Shown here one piece after another: positions 38,882 to 50,700 of a DNA stretch of 64,000 bases. Origin of the DNA: Datnioides undecimradiatus (lineage: Eukaryota; Chordata; Actinopteri; Lobotiformes; Datnioididae); the NCBI GenBank assembly GCA_008933995.1, contig WARS01000025.1, positions 3,889,477 through 3,953,476 on the forward strand, in the 5' to 3' direction. The notes beneath the pieces are model-generated. The model was not told the origin of the DNA. It worked only from the letters and a program-made list of their open reading frames with translations, and made no database searches. The translations under genes were made by a program, and so were the position numbers. The stretch's first letter is position 1. Every line of letters begins with the position of its first letter.

Positions 38882-41800
38882 CTTTGCCAACTCTGTGCCA
38901 AGTCACTCATTCATTATTCAAGGCCTTATCACTATCACCTAGCCCTGGTAGCGTTAGCGGAGCACATTTATTAGCCATTAAATGTCTCATCAGCAGGGCG
39001 ATCATTACCTCAGGTCATTACTCCAGCTAGATACGTCATTAACCACTGCTATCAGAGTCTTTTTTTAACTGTTTAAGGTTAAAACGCTTGGTCAGTGCGC
39101 ACGAACATGCATCGTGTAAGTGGTTGAACCCGACACTGAGATTTCTTGAAGTAAGAGTGAACTTAAGTGATTAAAACGCTCCCTCGTTGACTTGTGCTTA
39201 TTGTCTCTGGTCGCCGTGTGAATATTTCTGCAGAAAGCTTTGTGTTGTAGGCGCTCCAACTCTGACACAGACATAGAGGCAGATATATTTCGCCTAATAA
39301 TTGACTGATTACGCTGATTTGTGTGGGAATGTGCTACGTGTGCCCACTCATGACACTGAAAGCCTTTTTAAAATGCCTCACAGTTCAGGGAATTCAGTTT
39401 GAGTCTCATCAGTGCACCTTTGCGCATCTTTATTCATGAAATTCAGACAAAAGTCAATGATTTTTCTCCCATAAACTCTGAAATTTAACAGTCTAAAAAC
39501 ATTACCTCCACACACAAGTGTAGAGCAGTTTTAAAACTGCACTGAAGTTAGTGCGGATTGACTAAAAGTAAATTCGGTCATCTGATCCCTCCAAGTTATT
39601 GATGATTTTAGTTCTGCCCAGACTGAAGTATTTCAATAACAACTGGATTGATAGCCATAGAAAATACACTAAATATAAAAATTTGTAGCCACACATGTCA
39701 CATTGCCTCCTGTTCACCCACGATATGAACCAAGTTTTGAATGAATTTCTCTATAAATGTACTTTTTTAATGTCTGTGTTCTGGTAACTCTCAGAATGAC
39801 GTTGGACCGCTGACATTGAAACTATTGCTGCTGTCGCCTTCTTAATTTATTTATTTTTTTTGGCCTGTGCCTTTAAGTGTCTCTCAGTGATGGATGAGTA
39901 GCCATAGGATGACAGAAGGAGTGTTGTCATAGCCAAAACAATGATGGATTGTTGTGACAGGAAGTGACTATTCCTGTCCCATGCGTGCCGTCTGCCATGA
40001 AAAGAAAGACAGATAAAGTTTCTTCCTTATTAATACTATCACAGCAGGTGTCAGAGTCCCTGTATCGTTGTTTTAAAACTTCTTATCTACTATGCTGAGG
40101 GGTAGTAGCCCACATGAGAATGATTTCAAAGTAATTGGCTTTTCCATAATAGGAGTCTGCGCTGTGCGGATGTTCAATGAAAGCCATCTAAAACCTGCTT
40201 TAAGTGTGTGTTTCCTGCCTCAAACACGTAAAATGTCCTTAAATATTTGATATATATATAACATTTTTCTGTAGGCGTACACTTAATTTGTTAATTGTAT
40301 GGCTAACTTTCCTCCTGTCGCACCGCTTTGTAAATATCCTGTCAGGAGAGGATTGTGTTGTTTTGGGGTTGTTGTTGTTGTTGTTTTGTTTTGTTTTTTT
40401 GAACAAGCAAGAGGCATTTCAAGCTAATGATGTCTTTACATGTTTCTGACATTAGTGTAATGAGAAAGCATTCTGGCTGTGGCCAGCTGGGAGGGAGTCT
40501 GCATACCCTGCAGTGACGGGAGATGAGAGAGCAAGAGACAGAAGCTGTGGGTGTGTGTGTGTGTTCACTGCACTGCAAATAGTCCGTGGGGAGCAGAGGG
40601 AATTTTTTTTTTTTTTTTTTTTTTTTTTAAAGCACAGAAAAAGACAAACGAACACAGGCTGTGAATATCTGTGTTTTCTCATGAAGAGGGGATCCACGTT
40701 GAGTGGCAGGCTGCTGTTCGTCGAAAAAAGCTGGACGACACAAGTCAGCGAGACAAGAGGGTGAAGGGGCGAGAACATGATTAGATCAGTCTCCGAAGGC
40801 ATGAGCCATTTTTGTGGTGTAATCTGCTTAAACGTGGGAGAGCACTTAAGTCCGAGAGGAGAAGCCAGGCCTCAAGGGACACAACTGGAGTGTTTTTCCA
40901 AAAAGAAGTCTGGCATATCACCTTTACTAATTCGGTTTAGTGTAATATTACAGTTCATAAGAAACATCACCCGAATCTGCAGCTGTCCTCGACTTCACAG
41001 AGCTTTACAGGGAGTTTCAACTTATTGTTTAACTCTCTGGAACTCAGCTCTACTCCATTTGGTTTGTTTTGGGCCACAGCAGGCAGGTGCCGTTTCCAGC
41101 GACAGAAAGGTTGGTACGTGGCACCTGCTCCCATTAAAAATCAGTCAATAAGCTCATATTAATCTATGAATAGAAAGTGTTTGTCTAGAGGCTAAAAATC
41201 CTCCCTGATTTGCACCTTTAATCCACCTCTGTACCTCTTTTCACAGAAACAGAATTATCAGCTATTATAAATGTGAATCTCTGTTGTTATTAGGGGGCGT
41301 CTGTGGCTCAGAGGTAGAGCTGGTCCTCCACCCATCAGAGGATCGGTGGCACGACCCCCCACTCCGCTGCGTCACATGACAAAGCGTCCTTGAGCAAGAC
41401 ACTGAACCCCGAGTCGCCTCCGATGTTGCGTCATCAGAGTGTGAATCAAAGTTTCCTTAGTTTCATGTCCTGTGAATGGGTGAATGTTGCGTAAACATTT
41501 TGAGTGGCCAGACGCCTGGAAAAGCGCTATAAACAATTGCTTAAACATGATATAGTGCAAAAAATATTTTGTAGTTAATGAAGACAGTAAATAAGTGACA
41601 TCAAATATGAGCAAGTACATCATCCAAGTAAAAAATCCAAAATCATAAACCTGCATCTCGGTTAATATTTGGATAACCTTAAAACACCCGTTGCCCTAAT
41701 TACTGTTTAAATATCTCCTTTAAGACTCTTAGGTCCAACTAATGTTACTAATTTTGTCTCAGCCTACTGTGTTTAATGGCTTTTCCGTCTAATACATCAG

Positions 41801-44800
41801 TATCAGCTTTTAACCCTGGTGAATAATGTGCGAGAACTCCAGCCAAAAGTCATTTGCATTTCTCTCCACACGGTATCTTGACTGATTTTGAAGCCTCTCA
41901 GCGTAACCTCCTGAGTGACTGAAGCTCTCTTTTAACCCGGACGTCTCGCTTCTCCGCAGGTTCTGTCCGTCCCTCACAGGAGACTGGTGTGCTGTAGTCG
42001 ACTTTTCGAGGTGACTGATGTGAACAAAGCCCAAAAACAGGCAGCGCACCAGAGAGAAGTCTTCCTCTTCAACGATCTCATCGTGGTGAGAAAATTGAGA
42101 ATCGTGTTTGTTTGTCATATGTAGTATATGTTTGTGCGTGTGTAGCTTCTTTTTAACCTCCCCTGAAATGGCTGTTTCTGCGGCACACGGTCGAAGCTTT
42201 AAAGCTGCTTATTTTGTTGTGACAGCTGCAATGCACCATCACCTACTTCGACTGTGAGCTCCTCTCTCTCTTCTTTTATGCTGTTTCATAACTCAGGACT
42301 CTCCGGCCATTTCTTTTAATAATACATAGTTGCAAACGCAGTGTTGCAGTGCGCTCATAAGCAAAGACCTGTCCCCTGCAGAGCAGCTTTAAGGGCCAGT
42401 AATAAAGCCGCGTTTCAGAGGGGCCGCAGCACAGATAAGTTGTTCGTTTGGTCCAAAGTCGTGTAGACTGGAGCATTATCAAAGGTTTAATGTTGGGCAT
42501 AATGAATGTGCTCATTAGGAGCCACTCAGGGGTTATCTATCCAAAGTGTTTAACTACTCTCATAATTATGTCAAATGTTGATCTCATTCCAACAAAACAC
42601 AGCAAAAGGAAAAGCAGCATGGCTACCCTCCCCCTCCCCCTCCCACCCTTCCCTTTTCTGCTAAAACACAAAGTAATTGGTAGCCGCAGGAAGAGAAGGT
42701 TAAAAGGTCGATTTTTGCAGAAAGAGGCGAGAGACGCTATCCTCCTGAACATCACAGCGGATTTCTGTTCATTTGGCACTAAAAGTAAGCGGTGTGACAT
42801 ATTCCAGCGAGACGTTTTCGCCTGACGGCTTTGAAAGCGGGGCAGAAATTGTCTTTGAAAAATTTTACTGGGAAAATTAAAGTGATGGGGGCTTCTCTTT
42901 GAATTTGGCCCCTGTTCTAGCAGCCTGAACATATCAAGAAGTGTTTAAAGTGCCAGCGTGATGTATTGGTTTAATACGGCTCGGCTGGTAAATTATGGCC
43001 CACGGTAGCGCCGCAAAAACAGATTCGCCTCATCTTTCTCCATCTGGAAGGTCATTCATTGAAAAGCATAACATCTCTAATACTCCCTGATATAAGCACA
43101 GCAATGTGTTTTTCATACAAACTAGAGTACGAGCGCACAATCTGAAACACGTTGAAGGCGGCAGTGCGTGTTAATATTGACTCTATCTACCCATTAAGTG
43201 TACTTCAGATTATCACAAAGGTTGTTCTTCTCAACTTTTCTCTGAGGTTGCTCTGTGATGTGGAGAGCCGAGCGACAAAAAGACTTGAGAAGTGCGCAGA
43301 ACACTGTGTAAAAATAATTTAATGGGCTCGCCTGTCAGTTAAACTGCCCACCAACACTGTGTTTCTGACCGTTTTCTCGTTGTCTACAGATCTTGAAGCT
43401 TTGTCCAAAGAAGAAGAGCTCTGCAGCCTACACGTTCTGCAAAGCCATGGGCCTGCTTGGCATGCAGTTTCACTTGTTTGAAAATGAATGTAAGTCCCAT
43501 AAAACAAACAGTGCTTCAGAAAACAAGGAAAAGTACCTCAGAGTTTTTCTTCTATTGGATATGCTGCTTTCTGTTTTTTATCTTCATGATGGCAGAAAGT
43601 TGTCATCCTGGACTCGGTTCGTCCCATTGTACATTTTTAAAAATGAAAGCAGTTCCACGTAATTTGGGCACTTGGGCACAGGAAAAAAACCTTTAAAGCC
43701 CATTCGACCTTGCTTAGTTGCCCGTTTTCATTAAAATATGTGCAAAAGGAGAACCAAAGCAGTCCACGAATCTACATTTCAAGCCTCTTTCACACCTCAT
43801 GCTCACAATATCTTCTCAACGTCCTCTGCGCTCCTCAGACTACCCACACGGCATCACCATCCTGTCACCTTTTGGCTCAGACAAGAAGCAGGTGCTTAAC
43901 TTCTGCGCCCAAAGTGCGGAGGAGCTGCTCAAGTTTATAGAAGACCTGAAGGAATCAATCGCGGAGGTGTCAGAGATGGAGCAAATACGCATCGAGTGTA
44001 AGTATCTGCTGTAACGTGTGTTTTTTCCTTTGATAATACAATAAAAGCCTATTCCAATGTCACCTTCCATTAACCGTTTATAATTACACCAGAATGTGAA
44101 GATAATTGTTAGTATTTGTTGTAACTGAGCATGTGTTTATTTTATCATGCTACTCTTCATTCAGACATGTGGGTGCATACATGTACTGTAGTATTATTGC
44201 GTTGGCTTGTGTCCATCATGCTTGTGTGGATTCCTCCTGTGGCAATGCAGAAAGAAAGGGTCAGCATCCTCTTATGTTACTAAATCAATTATCTCATATT
44301 TTGGGAGGTGGAAGTATACAGTGGACTCTTAAGGGAATCAGTAGGTCCTCAGATTGTACACATGAGTCAGAGGCCATCTTTTGTTTTGCCAACTTGTGCT
44401 CAGCATCCCATTTGTGTAGGAGAGAATGACTTTTTGCATTTTGTTTCTTTTTGGTGCACTGCAGCTCCAACAGACTGCAGGAGGGCAGTGAATTGGAGGT
44501 GAAAAGAGGCCAGTGTTCCTAAAAGCAGCCAGGCATCTGAGTTGTTTGGGCCCATGTGCATGCGCAATTCCCCAGACAATAACACATGCACATACTTAGA
44601 CACACATGGAAAAACCAGAGTATCCAGAGCCTGGCTCCTGCCAGTGGGCATCAAAGAGAGCCTCCCTGCTGGGATTTGACGCAACCGCATTACCCTTCAC
44701 AGAGAGGGAGGGCCGGCAGCCTGGGGAGAGCAGGCAGCAACATATGGAGACAGGCAGAGGTTGACAGAAGGAAGCTATTCCTCTCTCTAAAGTGGAGTTG

Positions 44801-47712
44801 GAGACAGTTTAGCGTGCATAAAACTACTGCACCCATGCAAACACAAAAACGGCCCACAGTTGTAATATTAGGAACAAAAGTTGGAGCAAGAGCGATTGCT
44901 GGCACTTTCACAGACAAACACCAAATCCTCTAAGTGCTCGTTATCGTTGGCACAGTAGTAAACATGCCTGCAGCTGGTTCACTTATGTTTGGGCTTTCCC
45001 TCTTTATGATAGAAAGGGGGAAATTACTCTTTTTTTAATCCAGATGTGCATTTTTTCCAGCATCTGGACAATTTTAATGGAGGATAATTCATAACGGAAC
45101 TGATCATTTCAATTTATCACCATGCTGCTAAACCTAGCATCTGTATTTGTCTTCCCTTCTTTACAGTCAGCATGTTTTTCCTCTAATGTCTACGCCTAAC
45201 TGTACATACAAGATTGTGATGTGATTTGAAACCAGTTATAGGTAAGACAGGAATTCCCCTGAAAGAACTGCTTCAATTAAAACCAAGTAAATATTAATTA
45301 ATTAAAATATGAATTTATTATTTAATTATTACTGGATTCTTTGTTCTGTGTGCTTGGCATGTTGAGATGACCTGTGGGTCACTGACCAGAAGCCACTAAA
45401 CTGTAATTAAATGTGTAAAGATAGTTAATAAACCATAAATTATTGGGAAATAGTTTGGAAAACAGTGACTGTTATTACTGCTGTTTCATCTCACCCCTTT
45501 TCCCATGAGATAAAATACAAAACAGGGCATTTTTATGTTGAGCACATCAGATTCCTGTCACACTTGCACCAACATGATTCAGAGGATGTTGTGTGTCGGA
45601 CCTCTGAGGTCTCACCTTTCAGTTTTTTGGGTTTTTTTGTGTGGTTCGGCGTCTGAATTAGAATGCAGTGCAGCGTCGGAGACAAAACAACATTTAGTCA
45701 TCGTGATTGGAAATGACATGCAATTACCGTCAAGTGTGAAGTTTAATTAGAGAGATGGAGAGGCGTGTTTTGAGCTTAGAGAGGAGAGTGGGTGGCGACG
45801 GCAACAAGAGTGTGTGTATGTATTGTACATTTTTTAAAGTGGAGTAGAAATAACCCACCTACCTCTACCCGTGTATGTCTACCTATTTTGCTCTCTGTAG
45901 TGGTGATTATGATGATGATCATTTTTGTCTTCTGTTCTCTGCAGGGGAGCTGGAAAAGCAGCAGGGAGCCAAGACTCACTCAGTAAAGAACAACGGCACA
46001 CAGCTAGAGCTGCGCGGCAAACAGGGCTCCCCATCAGGTGTGTGTGTGTGTGCGTGCGTGTGTCTGGGTGTGTGTGTGCATGCACGCGCTGATGCTTTTT
46101 AATTTTAAAACCCACTGCAGAGACCTTGTCCTCAATTGTGTTAATATAGCTGGTGTGGAAATAAAGTTGAACCACTGCTCTTTTGATGAATTTATCAATT
46201 GGAAAAAGCCGAGATGTTGTAGAGAGTGCAACAGGTCACGTTTTACTCACGATTTATGCTGTAAACACTGTAATGAAGCAAGTCAGCTGATGAGCCAGCC
46301 ACACATTTCATGTTTTCTGTTAAAAGCACATTCCTGCAGATAACAGTGGCAATTAACCATCAAACTTATTTTTCATTTTTTAAACGAGGGTCATACGATT
46401 TCACACATCGCTTAATTCTACTGACAGATTTATCGACTGTATTGTCTGTATTTAACTTTTATATAAGAAAAGATGCTGAGGACTAAGAGATTTCCAATCT
46501 TTTTTCCTTTTCTGGGTGGTTAAGAGTTTTGCGAACGTCGTCAAAGCAATGTATCATGTTGAACTATGTTAGTGTCGCTCCTGTAGGTTGGAAGCTAGTT
46601 GGGCAGCATGACGTGCTAATATTGGCTGCTTATATTTAAATAAATAAACATTTTATTTTTATTTTTTTTAGCTTCACGTGCATTTTGTGCATTACTAAGC
46701 TTTGATTGCTGTTTGGTGGGAAAGGGTTAGTGAAATTCTGCAAAAATCACCTGCTCTTTTAAGGCTTTTCAAGTATTATATTCATGTTTCTAAAAACATC
46801 AAAGCATCTGCAGAGTGATCGGGGCTTTTGGGGGCTCACCTGGATCTGGAAGTTCATTTCAGTCAACATTACGGCTTCGCAGTTCAAGCTCTTCTTGAGC
46901 TTACATCGTCATGAAATGCGGCATAAATACAGATTAATTGTTTTGAATTCACTATTCTTGATTCTTCTCCGTGGTAATGGGAGCTGAAGCTTATGGGTAT
47001 CTTAGTTAAGCTATTAACTATGCCTAAATATGATTTGTCCAAAAAAAAATGCATATATATTAAATGCAGTTCATCCAGTTTTAAATTCCTCATTATTTCT
47101 TGTTACTACAAACATTTTAAAATGTAGAGAAAGATAAAATTACTGTTTAACAGACATTTCCCGCCATGTCTTTCCTCTGTCCAGGAAACCAGGAGATAGA
47201 TGACAGAAGTGGACACAATGCAGTAGAGGTAAGTACTTAGTGACAGGGCCATGTCCGCAAACTGCAGGTAAGTCAGTGCAGCGTGTCGTTATCAGGGTTT
47301 TGTAGGATAAGATAGGATGAAAGCCCAGGACTAGTCACATCCTTAGGGTTAGCGGCGTCAAGCAGGAGTGGGTGAGGAGTGGATGAGAGAACGAGTGGTG
47401 CTTTGGTTAAGTGCTCAGGGCATGTGAGGTAACTCAACCAAACTAAATATTAGATAAAAAGGGAGTCCTTTGCCGCGCGAAAATTAAAGACATTGGTTTG
47501 GGGAAATTGTTTAAATCATAAAAATCCGGTTCTAGTCGCAGAAAACGCATCAGACTCAGAGGCTTAAATAGTGTCTGTAAGCCTAAAAAGGAACAGGTTG
47601 TAATTAGTTTCACAAGCTCAGGCAGAAATTATGACTCCTTTAGGGCCTTTAAAGGAAAAAAAGAGAAAGCAGCCATTGCTAAAAGTAGTTGAGGACATGT
47701 GTGGAATGCATA

Positions 47713-47761
<49 letters not shown>

Positions 47762-50700
47762 TGCGTACCCACACTCAGCACAGAGACCTTAATTAACACA
47801 GTAACATGCAGGCGGATAAATTTAACGCTCATTTGACCCGGAGTTGTCACCTCCTCAACCCTTCCAAAGACCTACGGGGGGAGGGAAACTTCTCGTGCGA
47901 ACATTTCGTGCAAGCAAGAGAGCAGGCTGAACTACAGTACCCATGGGGCTTTGCAATTACCATCCTAGAAGCATTAGATGACCTTTTCCAGTCCTTTCCG
48001 TGGCAGCGGAGTTGAGGGCTGGAGCGAAAAGCCCAAATACGAAGGGTCAGTTTGACGCTCAGTGGCTGTTTGATTCCACACCGCTAGTTTGTGCACGACA
48101 TTAGCTGAGTTCGTTAATCTCGAACTCAGGTGCTGGTTAGAGCACAAGTAATCACATTTACATCACACTGAAAGGCCGCAAAGCCATTTCATTTCAAAGC
48201 TGTAAAAGCCTGTACAATGACGACAATTACAGCCCAGGAAAGAAGCATTTACTTCAACACGAGACACATTTAAAAGACATAAAAATAAAGATTGCACAAG
48301 GCTAGATGTGCTCATTTTGCAAGCCTCCTCTCGCTTTAAAGCCTTCGGGTCCTGATAATAGAAAGCAATGATCAGGTCAGTCTTCATGGTTGTCTGGAGC
48401 TACCTTCACCAGCCGTCTTTCCCCCGACCATGCAGCCTGCAGTAAATGTCAGCGGCTGGTGGGGTGCCATTAGCTGTCGAAACACATTTATCTTTGGAAC
48501 CAGGAGGGTCAGGCGGAGAATTCAGCTTATTCTCCAGGCATGAATGCAGAGGCGACAGAATCCCACGGGCAAGCTTTTAATCACAACTTGATAAGGAAGG
48601 TGTAGAGGTTTTACTGTCTCCTTCAGAGCAGTGACAGTATGCGAGTCAGTGCTGAAGTTCCAAAGTCTCTAAAGACAGCTGAGGGTGTAATTTACATGTC
48701 TCCTTCACTTTTCAAAACACTGCTTTTTTTATTTTTGAAGCAACACTCTTGAAGACAGTCTCACGGTAATGGACTGTCAGTCTGCAAAACCCGTGACATG
48801 GTGGAGCATGTTTTTGAGCAGAACTGCAGGTTGCTGTTGTTTGCTGACATGAAAAGCAAAGGAAGCCTTCATCAGTGAGAGGAAAGGAAGGGAAAGGCAA
48901 ACAGAGCCTGTCGCCAGTAGTGGCCCTTTTAAGCTCACAAGGCGAGACATGGAATCAGAGTGGGTGTCCTTGTCAGGGCAAAGTCATGTCAGCTGCAGGT
49001 TCAAATCTCATGCGTGTGACTTGGAACCAAAATAACTAACTGAATAAAAAGTGTTGGACTTAGATACTGTGTGCCTGAAAGCAGTTTGAGATGTTTGCAA
49101 ATCAATAACACTATCTAAAGTTTGCTTGTTGTTGTGTAGACATGGATTATTATTATTTCAATAAAATCACGGTGAGCCAAGTTTCTCTGCACGGTTAATA
49201 TCTGAATGATTTTCATAGGGTTAGCTCCCGCTGATATGCTGTATGATTTGCATCAATTAAGGAGAAGTTTCAGCAAATGATTATCCTCCTCTGTTGCCAA
49301 GATTTAGATCGCTGAGAGGAGAGAGTGTACTCATCTCATCTGTTTGTCAGGTAGAGCCTGGAGGCAATTAGCCTAGTTTAGCAAAGACTGGAGACAAAGG
49401 GAAACAGCTAGCACAGGAGAAACTTGCTAATTAACACACTGAATTAAGAAAATATAGATAGAAATTATGAAAATTATGACTTCATGAGGAGTCACTTACT
49501 GGATCTATTTCTTGGTCGGGTGCATTCATGCCCTGTACAATATAATGTGTTTACCAATTTTGAGCACTTGTGGTTGTGCTTTTTAAATCATTTGGTTAAT
49601 TTTATTAGAATTTAATGTGATCTATAAATATGGACACTCATGTAAATACATTATATGTTATTCCTGGGCATTTCAGAAAATGTCCTCATTCAGACGCCAC
49701 AAGTTTTTTTGCTGAATTTTAACAACCAAGTTTGTCCTTACCCGACATTTTACAGTGAAGGACATTTTATAACCAGCACTTAAATCCTTTTGGTCATCAG
49801 TCAGATCAAACCGTTTTGGTTTTGGGTTTTTTTCTACTCAGAAATCAAACTTTTGAAAGGCACCAGAAAGTCAAATCCTTCATTCTTTATCTAAAGTGCT
49901 CCAGCGCTCATTGATATTGTAATCGAAGTGTACGTGGGAAGCCGTCAAGGAGAAACAGTGGTTGGCAGATTGAATAGCTGCAGATGTTAATGGAGTCCTT
50001 TCCCACGACATCGGCTGCTGTAGGCGAATGGCAGAGCGGTGCTGTGAGCCCTTTCTTACCTCAGATACTTCACATTAAAGGTCTATTATACTGCAGGTGA
50101 ATTATCATTGACCTTATTCACACAGTCACCATTTTTTTTGTGGGGAAACTATATTCTGATTGACACGCTTACATTAGATTAAAAGTTCATTTTAAACTTA
50201 GATCATCCTCTCACATAGTACATAACAGCTTAGCTTCCTGAAAAATACGAAAAAAGGCATTATATTATAGACTAAGGGCTTCTTAAATCCGTGTTGTTGA
50301 GCGTGTACATTTCTACTTTAAGTTCTAGTTTGCACATTTATCTAAATATAAATTAATACAAATCCAGTTACGTTATATGCACCAGTGATTTAACTGCGTT
50401 TAAGGTGACAAACACTTCGCTAACATGAAGCCATTAGCTTGCAATGCATATGAAACTGGCATATGCATATGCTCTAATTGCATAGTATCACATGTTTTTT
50501 TTTGGCCAACTACGCATAATATGCATTTCACATTGAGCTCAACGCATGTTTTTCATAAAATGATACATGCACGTATCTCTGTTTTGGCATCAGTGCTTCA
50601 TGAGAAACGCTGTGGCGTTTCCCTAAAGTAGCATAAAACAATTCGAGGAAGGGTACGAAAAAAGAAAGACAGGTAGCAGAAAAAACAGCTGCGAGGGAAG

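Larger units (their letters stand above)
37835..41959 (+). other. iqsec3 intron, 4.1 kb
   Basis: No exon is seen. It contains CA repeats (37843-37888, 38829-38876), family B copy 2 (38175-38600), a family A fragment (39615-39665), a poly-T run (40603-40628) and a tRNA-derived SINE (41293-41541). Confidence 0.8.

Noticed and set aside
41293-41375. A functional tRNA gene
   Set aside because: The head resembles a tRNA, but the B box is degenerate, no cloverleaf closes, and SINE body sequence follows.
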